Below are positions 49,631-57,738 of a DNA stretch of 64,000 bases, in pieces; positions within the stretch are counted from its first letter, which is position 1; the number at the start of each line of letters is the position of its first letter. Position numbers and translations under genes: made by a program. Source of the DNA: Phycisphaerae bacterium (GTDB lineage: Bacteria > Planctomycetota > Phycisphaerae > Phycisphaerales > Phycisphaeraceae); the NCBI GenBank assembly GCA_030432595.1, contig JAUIGU010000013.1, positions 1 through 64,000 on the forward strand. The letters run 5' to 3'. The notes under the pieces were generated by a model, which did no database searches, was not told the origin of the DNA, and was given only the letters and a program-made list of their open reading frames with translations.

Positions 49631-50470
49631 TCACCCCGAACCCTTCGCGTGTTTCCCAGGCCCCAGCAGCAGGCGCTTCAGACACAGCGCGAGGAACACC
49701 GAGTTGGTCCCGAAGTAGCGCTTCCACAGCCGGCGCGGCTCGCGGTAGAGGCGGTACAGCCACTCGAGCCCGCGGCGCTGCATCCACGGCGGGGCCATCT
49801 TCAACGTGCCCGCGTGGAAGTCGAACGCGGCACCGACCGCGAGTTGCACGCCCTTGATCTGGCCGGCGTGTTCGTGGATGAACAGCTCCTGCTTGGGGCA
49901 GCCCAGACCGATGAAGACGAGCTTTGCGCCGCTGTCGTTGATGCGTTGCACCATCGCCGCGTCTTCCTCGTCGGTGAGAGGGCGGAACGGCGGCGACTCG
50001 GCGCCGCGGATGTCCAGCGCGGGGAACGCCTCGCCTAAACGGGATTGAAGCTTCTCGATGACCTGCGGGCTGCTGCCGTAGAGGTAGACGCCCACGCCGG
50101 AGTCGGCGGCCCACTCGCAGAGGCGCCACATGGTGTGCGGGCCGTACACGCGTTCGCTGAGTTCGTCTTTGTGGAAGAGCTTCAGCGCCCAGCGCAGCGG
50201 CTGGCCGTCGGGGTTGACCAGGTCGATTTCGTTGAGGGCCCGGCGGAACGCCTCGTCGTGGACCGCGGTGACGACGCCGTGCACGGCGGTGAAGGCGACG
50301 GTGGCGGGTTTGCCTTCGAGCGCCCAGCGCGTGATGCGGGCGATGGCGCGCGGCGGATCGACGGCGTCGATGCGGATGCCGAACAGGTCGCGCTTGGTGT
50401 CGCCCTCGGGCCGGGGCGGCGGGGGCGCGGCGCGGTCGACGAGTTGCTGGTTGCTGGCGTGGGTGGTCAT
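49631..50470 (-). CDS. WecG/TagA/CpsF-family glycosyltransferase
   Basis: GT26 enzymes transfer N-acetylmannosamine, its uronic acid or a related sugar to a lipid-linked acceptor. The 279-residue length is typical. Family signatures: FTAVHGVVTAVHDEAFRRAL, DLVNPDGQPLRWALKL (catalytic Asp region), YLYGSSPQVI, FIGLGCPKQELFI and WLYRLYREPRRLWKRY at the C-terminus. It acts early in the lipid-linked pathway at the cytoplasmic membrane. It directly follows the initiating sugar transferase, 13 bases downstream. Confidence 0.94.
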   Translation of the reverse strand: MTTHASNQQLVDRAAPPPPRPEGDTKRDLFGIRIDAVDPPRAIARITRWALEGKPATVAFTAVHGVVTAVHDEAFRRALNEIDLVNPDGQPLRWALKLFHKDELSERVYGPHTMWRLCEWAADSGVGVYLYGSSPQVIEKLQSRLGEAFPALDIRGAESPPFRPLTDEEDAAMVQRINDSGAKLVFIGLGCPKQELFIHEHAGQIKGVQLAVGAAFDFHAGTLKMAPPWMQRRGLEWLYRLYREPRRLWKRYFGTNSVFLALCLKRLLLGPGKHAKGSG

Positions 50471-50483
50471 GGTTGTTCGTCCG

Positions 50484-51722
50484 TCAGGACGCCCCGTCCC
50501 GCTTGACCACCGCGGGCACGGTGGCGGCGAGGATCTTCATGTCGTGCAGTAGGGTGCGCTTGCGGGCGTAACGCAGATCCATGCGGGCCCAGTCGTCGAA
50601 GCTCACGCGCGACCGGCCCCACACCTGCCAGATGCAGGTCAGCCCGGGGTGGACGCTGTGGCGGACGTCGTGCCAGGGCTCGCACGCCTCGGCCTCGAAC
50701 ACCGGCAGGGGGCGTGGGCCCACGAGCGTCATGTCGCCCTTGAGCACGTTGAGCAGCTGCGGCAGCTCGTCGAGGCTCGTTGCGCGGATGATCTTTCCGA
50801 CACGGGTCACGCGCGGGTCGTTGCGGATCTTGAACGCCGGGCCGTCCTGCTCGTTGAGCTCGAGCAGCTCGTTGCGCTGGCTCTCGGCGTCGACGACCAT
50901 GGAGCGGAACTTGTACATCTCGAACGCGCGTCGGCCGGCGCCCATGCGGACCTGCTTGAACAGCGCCGGGCCCGGGGTTTCGAGCTTGATCGCGACGGCG
51001 ACGGCGGCCAGGAGCGGCGCGCTGAGCGTCAACGCCGTGCCCGCGACCGTGACGTCGAGGGCACGCTTCCACAACGGCAGGGTGTCGGCGAAGTTCGAGA
51101 TCAGGCAGGGCGCGTCGCTCGCGACGGGCGCGGTGTGGTGTGCGTCGTTGGCGGAGGCGATCCGCAGCGGCGGCGGGCCGTCGTGGTCCGGGCTGTGTCC
51201 GTCGTGGTGGGCGTGGCCGTTGCTTTGACCGTTCGCGTGACCGTTGCTTTGGCCGTCGCCGTGCCCGTGGTGGTTCGACCCGGGCGGCGGGCCCTGCGGG
51301 CGGGAGTCGTCGGCGAGCTGCTTGCGGCTGGACACGTAGCGGAAGACGGCGAAGTTGGTCACCAGGCCCTTGCGGCTCAGGCGGCGCTGGACCTGGCGGG
51401 CGAGCACCTCGGCGCCCAACGCGTCGGTGTCGGGCAGCAGCGCGAACGCGCGGTGGCCGTCGATCACGCCGACCTCGTCGGTGATGCGCAGCCGATCCGA
51501 CAAGACCTCGAGCATGGTCCGCACCTTCCGCCGGCTGAGCCAGGTGCGCTTGGGCAGATAGAACACGACCAGCGACATGACGCCGCCGGCCCGGTCGATG
51601 CGCGAGCGCTCGCGCACCAGGACGTGGCGCAGGCGGTGCACCTCGCGCGGGGTCGGTGCCAGCGCGGCGGGCGTCGTGGGGTCGGTCGTCATCAGGCTGT
51701 GCTTTCTCGTCCGGGTCATCAT
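50484..51722 (-). CDS. initiating sugar transferase with N-terminal GGDEF-like domain
   Basis: The C-terminal half (about residues 205-412) is a bacterial sugar transferase that puts the first sugar phosphate on undecaprenyl phosphate: one helix at about 215-240, then MYKFRSMVVDAESQRN, IRATSLDELPQLLNVLKGD, LVGPRPLP and HPGLTCIWQVWGRSR. The N-terminal half (about 28-130, RSRIDRAGGVMSLVVFY … GHRAFALLPDTDALGAEVLA) resembles a degenerate GGDEF domain without the GGDEF signature. It is joined by a His/Asn/Gly-rich linker (about 145-184). A domain of this kind might sense a cyclic dinucleotide or regulate initiation. The ATG at 51722 follows GGAAGGAAGC. Confidence 0.9.
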   Translation of the reverse strand: MMTRTRKHSLMTTDPTTPAALAPTPREVHRLRHVLVRERSRIDRAGGVMSLVVFYLPKRTWLSRRKVRTMLEVLSDRLRITDEVGVIDGHRAFALLPDTDALGAEVLARQVQRRLSRKGLVTNFAVFRYVSSRKQLADDSRPQGPPPGSNHHGHGDGQSNGHANGQSNGHAHHDGHSPDHDGPPPLRIASANDAHHTAPVASDAPCLISNFADTLPLWKRALDVTVAGTALTLSAPLLAAVAVAIKLETPGPALFKQVRMGAGRRAFEMYKFRSMVVDAESQRNELLELNEQDGPAFKIRNDPRVTRVGKIIRATSLDELPQLLNVLKGDMTLVGPRPLPVFEAEACEPWHDVRHSVHPGLTCIWQVWGRSRVSFDDWARMDLRYARKRTLLHDMKILAATVPAVVKRDGAS

Positions 51723-51807
51723 GCCCTTGCTTCCTTCCGTGCCCGGCGTGGCCGGGGTGTTTCTCCCTGGGTCTGTCCGTCCGCGTAGCGGCTCCGACCG
51801 TCCGTGG

Positions 51808-53016
51808 TCAGACGCGCGACGGCTCCTGGTTCCCCTCGGCCGGTGTTGTGGTCTTCTGGGTATCGAGGCAGGCGATCAGCGTGTCACAGATCGCGTTGAT
51901 GTCGTCGGTGGTCAGCAGTGGGTGCAGCGGCAGCGTGACTTCCCGCGCGGCGGCGTCCATCGTGTGGGGCAGGTTCGGCGTGCCGCGCACGTGGGCGCGG
52001 ATGTGCGTGAACTCGTGCACCGGCGGGTAGTGGAACGTGGTCTGCACGCCCGCGTCCTGCAACGCGTCGCGCAACGCCTGCCGGTCGATCGACGCGTCGA
52101 GCATGACGGCCATGACGTGGTGCGCGCTGTCCTCAAGCCGGTCGGCGAACGGAATCGTCACGCCGGGAAGCTCCGCGAGGCGTTTGCGGTAGTGGGCAAC
52201 AAGGTCGTGTCGCTTGGCGTTGTTCGTGTCGAGTTTTTCGAGTTGGATCAGGCCGATGGCGGCGGTGATCTCGGTGGCGCGGTAGTTGAAGCCGGTCTGC
52301 ACGACGTCGTACTGCGACGCCCGGCCGGTGGCCTTGTCCCAACTGGTCTTGGTCATGCCGTGCGAGCGCCCGAGGCGGACGCGCTGGGCGATCTGCTCGT
52401 CGTCGGTGACGACCATGCCGCCCTCGCCGGTGACGAGGTTCTTGTTGGCGAAGAAGCTGAAGCAGCCGACGTGCCCGATCGTGCCGGCGTGCTTGCCGGT
52501 GTATGGCGAGCCTTCGCGGCCCTGGTACGCCGCGCCGATGGCGTGGCAGGCGTCTTCGACGACGGCAAAGTCGTGCTTGTCGGCCAGGGCCATGACCGCG
52601 TCCATGTCGCAGGGGTAGCCGGCCATGTGGACGACGACGGCGGCCTTGGTGCGCGGCGTGATCTTGGCTTCGAGGTCGGCGACGCCGAGATTCAGGTCGT
52701 CGGCCGAGGCGATGTCGACGAACACGGGCGTCGCGCCGCAGTAGAGCACCGCGTTGACCGACGCGACGAACGTGAACGACGGCACGAGCACCTCGTCGCC
52801 CGGCCCGACGTCGAGCGCGAGCAGCGCCAGGTGCAGCGCGGCCGTGCAGTTGGACACGAGCACCGCGTGCTCCGCGCCGAACTTGTCGGCGAAGGCCTCT
52901 TCGAACGCGGCGCTGCGCGGGCCGACCGACAGCCACTTGCCGCGCACCACGTCGGCGGCGGCTTGGGCTTCGGCTTCGCCGAGGTCGGCGTCACTGACCA
53001 GGTACTTCATGCTCAC
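51808..53016 (-). CDS. DegT/DnrJ/EryC1/StrS-family sugar aminotransferase
   Basis: These PLP enzymes aminate nucleotide-bound keto-sugars for surface glycans. Signatures: KWLSVGPRSAAFEEAF, LVSNCTAALHLALLAL, LVPSFTFVASVNAVLY, VVEDACHAIGAAYQG and the PLP-lysine loop GCFSFFANKNLVTGEGGMVV. The C-terminal HEFTHIR block is also present. The 402-residue length is normal. The likely product is a 3- or 4-amino sugar, but the preceding dehydratase needed to make the keto-sugar is not in the operon, unless the adjacent epimerase-family protein supplies it. The GTG start at 53016 has GGAG ten bases upstream; an ATG two codons on is possible. Confidence 0.94.
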   Translation of the reverse strand: MSMKYLVSDADLGEAEAQAAADVVRGKWLSVGPRSAAFEEAFADKFGAEHAVLVSNCTAALHLALLALDVGPGDEVLVPSFTFVASVNAVLYCGATPVFVDIASADDLNLGVADLEAKITPRTKAAVVVHMAGYPCDMDAVMALADKHDFAVVEDACHAIGAAYQGREGSPYTGKHAGTIGHVGCFSFFANKNLVTGEGGMVVTDDEQIAQRVRLGRSHGMTKTSWDKATGRASQYDVVQTGFNYRATEITAAIGLIQLEKLDTNNAKRHDLVAHYRKRLAELPGVTIPFADRLEDSAHHVMAVMLDASIDRQALRDALQDAGVQTTFHYPPVHEFTHIRAHVRGTPNLPHTMDAAAREVTLPLHPLLTTDDINAICDTLIACLDTQKTTTPAEGNQEPSRV

Positions 53017-53075
53017 GGTTCACGTTCTCCAGAACACATGGCTCACGCCGTGGTCCACTTTCCGGGGGGCGGGGG

Positions 53076-54038
53076 TCAGTTGCGGTAGCGGGCGTCCATG
53101 GGGTCGGGCCAGACCTGCTGCTTGAGCGCCGCGCCGACCTCGGCGACGCCGTCGTCGATGGACCAGTCGGGCGTGAAGCCCAGGCGGTCTTTCACCTTGC
53201 CGAAGGCCACGCGGTAGCTGCGCGGGTCGTTGTTGAGCTCCACGAACTCGAGCGACGCGTCGTCGATGTGTTTCACGACGGACTCGCCCAGGTCGATCTT
53301 GCGGGTGTTGTTGTCGTCGCCGCCGAGGTTGAAGACCTCGCCGCACACGGTGTCGCGGTCGGCGTCGAGGACGGTCTGGAAGCCCTTGGCGATGTCTCGG
53401 ACGTGGATGAAGGGTCGCCAGAACTGCTCGCCGTAGATCACGACCTTCTGGTCCTTGACCGCGGCGAGGGTGAAGTCGCTGACGAGCAGGTCGAAGCGCA
53501 TGCGCGGCGACACGCCGAACGCGGTGCTTAGCCGCAGCACGGTCGGGCAGAACGTGTCGCTGGCGGCGGCGAGGATTTCCTGCTCGGCCTGGACCTTGGT
53601 CTCTGAATAGACCGAGATGGGGTTGAGCGGGGCGTTCTCGTCGACGGGCGCGGAGGTGTCGGCGACGCCGTAGTTGCTGCAGGTGCTGGCGAAGACGAAG
53701 CGTTGAACGCCGACTTCTTGGGCGACTTTGAGCAGGACGCGGGCGCCGCCGAGGTTGATGTCGCGGGCCTCGTCGGGGTCGCGGTTGCAGGCGGGCTCGC
53801 CGACGATGGCGGCCAGCAGGCACACGGCGTCCTGTCCCTCCAACGCGTTACGCACGGCGGCCTCGTCGCGGATGTCTCCGCGGATGAGCGTGAAGCGCGG
53901 CTGGCCGAGCAGGCAGGTCAGCGACTCCGCGCCGAAGGATAACCGGTCAAACACGGTCACCTCGTGACCGGCCTCCCAGAGGCGGTGGGCCATGGGGGCC
54001 CCGACATATCCGGCTCCGCCGGCGATCAAAACTTTCAC
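53076..54038 (-). CDS. NAD-dependent epimerase/dehydratase (extended SDR)
   Basis: A 320-residue extended short-chain dehydrogenase acting on a nucleotide sugar. NAD binding: IAGGAGYVGAPMAHRL near residue 5. The catalytic YSETK tetrad region lies near 140 (NPISVYSETKVQAEQE). FWRPFIHVRDIA and FNLGGDDNNTRKIDL complete the C-terminal substrate domain. It could be an epimerase, dehydratase or reductase; the sequence does not decide. The GTG start at 54038 is placed at the nucleotide-binding strand and has an AGGAG upstream. Function in the exopolysaccharide pathway follows from its position. Confidence 0.93.
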   Translation of the reverse strand: MKVLIAGGAGYVGAPMAHRLWEAGHEVTVFDRLSFGAESLTCLLGQPRFTLIRGDIRDEAAVRNALEGQDAVCLLAAIVGEPACNRDPDEARDINLGGARVLLKVAQEVGVQRFVFASTCSNYGVADTSAPVDENAPLNPISVYSETKVQAEQEILAAASDTFCPTVLRLSTAFGVSPRMRFDLLVSDFTLAAVKDQKVVIYGEQFWRPFIHVRDIAKGFQTVLDADRDTVCGEVFNLGGDDNNTRKIDLGESVVKHIDDASLEFVELNNDPRSYRVAFGKVKDRLGFTPDWSIDDGVAEVGAALKQQVWPDPMDARYRN

Positions 54039-54088
54039 GGACAGGCTCTCCTGGTCAAACGCGGAAAAAACCAAAGCAAACACACACA

Positions 54089-54874
54089 TCAAGCGGTCAC
54101 GTCGTCCTTGCGGCGCAGCGGGTGATCGAGCACCATCGGTTTGGACACGTCCACCTCGGCGGGCAGGAACCGGTCGCGCATCTTCAGGAAGCGCTGGGTC
54201 GCCAGGGCGTAGTCTTCGGGCCGGCCGATGTCGAGCCACTCGCAGTCGGAGGTGTAGACCTTGACCTTGCGGTTGTTATTCATGAGGCGGTGGACCATGG
54301 TGGGCAGGTCGGTGAACTCGCCGGGTATGACCAGGTCCAGCACGTCGCGGTTGAAGATGTAGACGCCCATCGACACGTCGTAGTGCAGCCGGGGCTTTTC
54401 CTTGTAGCCGGTGACTTCGAGCTGCTCGTCGTACTCGATGACGCCCAGGTCGATCTTTACTTCCTTGGGGTGGGTGGCGATGGTGAGCTCGGCCTCGTTG
54501 TCGCGGTGGTAGTTGTAGAGCTGGCCGTAGTCGATGGTGCTGAGCACGTCGCCATTCATCACGAGGAACTGCTCGGGCAGGTCGTCGATCAAGGTGAGCG
54601 GCGCAACGGTGCCGAGCGGTTTTTCTTCGCGTGAGTATTCGATCTTCACGTTCCACTTCGACCCGTCGCCGAAGTAGGCCATGAGCAATTCGGCCAAGTG
54701 CCCAACGGCGAAGGTGAAGCGCCGGAAGCCGTGGTGCTTGAGTTGGCGGATGACGATCTCGAGGATCGGCAGGTCCGCGACGGGCGCGAGCGGCTTGGGG
54801 AAGTTGATGGTGTAGGGCTGGAGGCGTCGGCCTTTGCCCCCGGCGAGGATGACGGCGTGCTTTTCGTGGGTCAT
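54089..54874 (-). CDS. sugar-phosphate nucleotidyltransferase
   Basis: A 261-residue NTP-transferase makes the nucleotide sugar used by the operon. The N-terminal signature AVILAGGKGRRLQPYT, then FPKPLAPVADLPILE and LVMNGDVL, are intact; the second metal Asp is in CEWLDIGRPEDY. The short length without a left-handed beta-helix suggests a mannose- or glucose-1-phosphate type enzyme (RmlA/ManC-like), but the sugar cannot be set from sequence alone. The ATG overlaps the stop of the upstream glycosyltransferase (ATGA). Confidence 0.93.
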   Translation of the reverse strand: MTHEKHAVILAGGKGRRLQPYTINFPKPLAPVADLPILEIVIRQLKHHGFRRFTFAVGHLAELLMAYFGDGSKWNVKIEYSREEKPLGTVAPLTLIDDLPEQFLVMNGDVLSTIDYGQLYNYHRDNEAELTIATHPKEVKIDLGVIEYDEQLEVTGYKEKPRLHYDVSMGVYIFNRDVLDLVIPGEFTDLPTMVHRLMNNNRKVKVYTSDCEWLDIGRPEDYALATQRFLKMRDRFLPAEVDVSKPMVLDHPLRRKDDVTA

Positions 54875-56124
54875 CGGACGTTCTCCTCCAGGACGGCGTC
54901 GTCGGAAAGCGATGCGGTTTCGAAGTCGGCCAGGACCGAGGAGGCGGCGGCCGCGTCGTGACGACGGGTGATGGCGCGGCGGTAGGTGTCGATCAGGCTG
55001 CGGTAGGCCGGCTCGGCGCTGAACTGGATCTCGTAGGTGTGGCGGACCGAGCCGCGGAGGGAGCGCAGGGCGGGCGGGTTGCCCATCATGTCCTTGACGG
55101 CGTCGCGGAGGGCGTCGGCGTCGCCGGGCGGGAAGACGCGGCCGGTCTTGCCGGCCATGACCAGCTCGGGGATGGCGCCGCGGTCGCTGCCGACGATGGG
55201 CGTGCCGGCCTGCATGGCTTCGAGCAGGGTCATGGGCATGCCCTCGTAGGTCTGCGAGGGGAACACGAGCAGGGCGGCGGCGCGGAGTTCGGCCTCGACC
55301 ATCTCGCGGGGGCAGTGGCCCAGGTACTTCACGTTGCGGCGACGCCGGGCGAGGTCGCGGACGGCGTCGGCCATCGGCCCGCCGCCGGCGACGTGCAGCG
55401 GAAGGTCCAGGTCGTCGCGGTCCCAGGCCTCGATGAGCGTGCCGATGCCTTTTTCGGGCGATAGCCGGCCGAGGAACATCGCGAACTTGCCGTCGCCGTG
55501 GCCGACGCCCAGGTCTTCGCGGAGGAAGTTGGGTTTGCAGACGATGTGATCGGGGTCGAACCCGGCCGCGACGAACTTGTCGCGGGCGAACCGGCTGCAG
55601 GTGACCATGAGGTCGATGTGTTTGCGGAAAGTGCCCAGGAGGTGGTGGGCCGCGAGCATGCCGGCGATCGACGCCGTGGCTGCGCGGTTCTCGCGGTAGC
55701 AGGCGTGGCGGACGGCCGGCCACTTGAAAGTTTTGTGGACGCACTTCTCGCACGGCGTGCCGTCGAGCTGGCAGTACGCGCCGGGGCAGACGAGTCGGTA
55801 GTTGTGGAGGGTCTGCACGACCGCGGCGCCGGCCGAGCGCGCGGCCGAGTAGATCGACGGCGACATCAGCGGCAGGGTGTTGTGGACGTGGACGACGTCG
55901 GGCTTGAACGTCAGCACGCGTTCGCGGATGTCGTGGCGGGCCTCACGGCTCCAGACCGTCTTGCCCAGCAGTTGCAGCCGGGTGTAGCGCGCGACGTCGT
56001 CGTTGTGCAGGACGTACTGCTCAACGGTGTGGCCGTAGTCTTCCAGCAGCGCCTTTTCTTCGGCGAGGACCCGGTCTTCGCCGCCGGGCTGCTGATAGTA
56101 GTTGTGGCATTGCAGGATCTTCAC
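54871..56124 (-). CDS. GT4-family glycosyltransferase
   Basis: This is the first gene of the exopolysaccharide operon. A GT-B fold of 417 residues: QCHNYYQQPGGEDRVLAEE at the start, VVHVHNTLPLMSPSIY, and a cysteine-rich patch (CPGAYCQLDGTPCEKCVHK) near 125-145 that may bind metal. The C-terminal Rossmann domain carries the E-x7-E motif (EGMPMTLLEAM), with FLGRLSPEKGIGTLIEAW before it. The GTG at 56124 is chosen because a GGGAGA lies ten bases ahead and family members begin at this strand. It adds a sugar to the growing repeat unit. Confidence 0.94.
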   Translation of the reverse strand: MKILQCHNYYQQPGGEDRVLAEEKALLEDYGHTVEQYVLHNDDVARYTRLQLLGKTVWSREARHDIRERVLTFKPDVVHVHNTLPLMSPSIYSAARSAGAAVVQTLHNYRLVCPGAYCQLDGTPCEKCVHKTFKWPAVRHACYRENRAATASIAGMLAAHHLLGTFRKHIDLMVTCSRFARDKFVAAGFDPDHIVCKPNFLREDLGVGHGDGKFAMFLGRLSPEKGIGTLIEAWDRDDLDLPLHVAGGGPMADAVRDLARRRRNVKYLGHCPREMVEAELRAAALLVFPSQTYEGMPMTLLEAMQAGTPIVGSDRGAIPELVMAGKTGRVFPPGDADALRDAVKDMMGNPPALRSLRGSVRHTYEIQFSAEPAYRSLIDTYRRAITRRHDAAAASSVLADFETASLSDDAVLEENVR

Positions 56125-56570
56125 CGCGCCATCTCTCCCGTTCCGCGAACGCCGGCGGTGGCAGGCACACAGCCAACGCCCACAACTTTCTCGGCCCCGA
56201 CCGTCCGGGCGCTCGCCCGGCGGCACCCACCCGCGCGCGTTCACACCGCGCTGAAAGGTGGGGTGACGACACAACTAGCTCGCCAACCACGACCCGATGC
56301 GGTGCGCAGCCTCCCTGGCCTCAGCACCGTCAAATGCACCGCGCCGGCCGTGTGGCAGAACGCGGGATTCTCCCCGAGGGCATCCGTTCCCTCCCTCTAT
56401 GGGTGTCTAAGATAGCTCCTCAAACCGGGAGGGGAACGGCAAAACGTGGTTTTCATTTGTTTTGTTCTTGCAAACCCGGGCGGCGTGAACGCGTTGGCAA
56501 AATAGGCGCTTTGTCGCCAGACGGACCCCCGGATAACCCCGTAGAGGTTCGAGGAGAACACAGGCAATCC
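56125..56570. other. 446-bp divergent regulatory region
   Basis: This gap lies between the exopolysaccharide operon (minus strand) and the beta-helix gene (plus strand). The plus-strand end (about 56400-56480) is AT-richer than the rest and is a likely promoter region for both sides. I could not pick a confident -10/-35 pair. No RNA gene or riboswitch-like structure is recognised. Confidence 0.4.
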
Positions 56571-57647
56571 ATGACACCGAACCGCCGCACCTCCGCGCGA
56601 CGCATCCCCCGGGTCCGGCGGTTTTTGTGGCGGTGGGTTTTGCCGGTGTGGTTGGCCGGGGTAAGCGTTTCGGCGTCGCCGGCTTGCGGCCAACCCCCCC
56701 AGCCCGGGGTCGAGCTTCGTGAGGGCGCCGCGGTCCGGCAGACCGGTCGGCGGAACGTACGGATCGAAGCCCGGTGGATCGTCGCCTCGCCTTCGATTGT
56801 GTTGACGGACTGCCACGGCGTGGTCATCACGGGCTGCGACCTGAACAGCATTCAACTCAACGGCTGCACCGACGTGGTGATCGAGAACAACACGGTCCAC
56901 GACAGCGACCGGGTGGGCGTCGGGCTGGACGAGTGCCGGGAGGTGGTGGTGCGGGGCAACCGTTTTTCCCGGGTTTCGTCGGGGGTTTACGCCCACCGCA
57001 GCTCGGGCGTCCGGGTGTTGAGCAACCGCTGCGAGGACGTGCGGGGCCCGATGCCGCGCGGGCAGATGGTGCAGTTCGACAAGGTCACGGGATCGGGCAA
57101 CGAGGTTGCGTTCAACCTGGCCCTCAACCGCTTCGGGCAGAGCCGGCCCGAGGACGTGGTCAGCGTTTACCAGAGCCGGGGCACGCCCGACGCGCCGATC
57201 GACGTGCACCACAACCTGATCCTGGGCGACCCGACGCGGGGCAGCTCAGGCAAAAGCGATTCGGGCTCGGGGATCATGCTCGGCGACGGCGGGGGGGCGT
57301 TCCAGGTCGCGCGGCAGAACCTGCTGCTTTCGCCCGGGCAGGTCGGCATCGGCGTGGCGGGCGGGGAACACATCGCGGTCACCGGCAACCTCGTACGCGG
57401 CGCGGCGTCGGACGTGTCGAATGTCGGCATCTACGCTTGGAACCAGAGCGGCAAGCCCGGCGGGAACATCACCGTCACCGACAACGCCGTGCACTGGACC
57501 AACGCGGACGGCGTGGCGAACGATTTGTGGTTCGGCGAGGGCTTCGGCCGGGTCCGTGAAGCGGGCAACACGCCGCGGGCCACGGACCTGCTCGCGCTGC
57601 GGTCGTTGTGGCGGCGGTGGTTGGCGGCGTTCGTCGCGGCGAAGTAG
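56571..57647 (+). CDS. secreted right-handed beta-helix protein
   Basis: A basic N-terminus (RRTSARRIPRVRR) and hydrophobic core (FLWRWVLPVWLAGVSVSA) form a signal peptide of about 42 residues. The mature protein is a parallel beta-helix with repeated N-x-V/I-x-x-N turns: GCDLNSIQLNGCTDVVIENN, VGVGLDECREVVVRGNRF and SSGVYAHRSSGVRVLSNR. This fold is found in pectate-lyase-like and polysaccharide-processing enzymes such as alginate lyases and epimerases. A catalytic triad is not obvious. Its position across a divergent region from the exopolysaccharide operon suggests it acts on the exported polymer. GAGGAG lies about 15 bases before the ATG. Confidence 0.85.
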   Translation: MTPNRRTSARRIPRVRRFLWRWVLPVWLAGVSVSASPACGQPPQPGVELREGAAVRQTGRRNVRIEARWIVASPSIVLTDCHGVVITGCDLNSIQLNGCTDVVIENNTVHDSDRVGVGLDECREVVVRGNRFSRVSSGVYAHRSSGVRVLSNRCEDVRGPMPRGQMVQFDKVTGSGNEVAFNLALNRFGQSRPEDVVSVYQSRGTPDAPIDVHHNLILGDPTRGSSGKSDSGSGIMLGDGGGAFQVARQNLLLSPGQVGIGVAGGEHIAVTGNLVRGAASDVSNVGIYAWNQSGKPGGNITVTDNAVHWTNADGVANDLWFGEGFGRVREAGNTPRATDLLALRSLWRRWLAAFVAAK

Positions 57648-57681
57648 TCCCCGGAAATACCCGCAGGACCCGGACAATCCC

Positions 57682-57710
57682 TTGACGCGCCCCGCGTTAC
57701 GGGTGATATT
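57682..57710 (+). promoter_or_regulatory. sigma70-type promoter of the LEPR-XLL giant protein
   Basis: TTGACG and GATATT are separated by 17 bases. The predicted transcription start is about 22 bases ahead of the ATG, with GGATTGGAG as ribosome binding site. The spacing is ideal and the gene is monocistronic. Confidence 0.6.
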
Positions 57711-57738
57711 CGGTTTCCGAGGATTGGAGAAAGCCGCG

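Noticed and set aside
53076-54874. Assigning a specific sugar pathway (for example dTDP-rhamnose or GDP-mannose)
   Set aside because: Only a generic nucleotidyltransferase, epimerase-family protein and aminotransferase are present; specificity residues cannot be judged without alignment.
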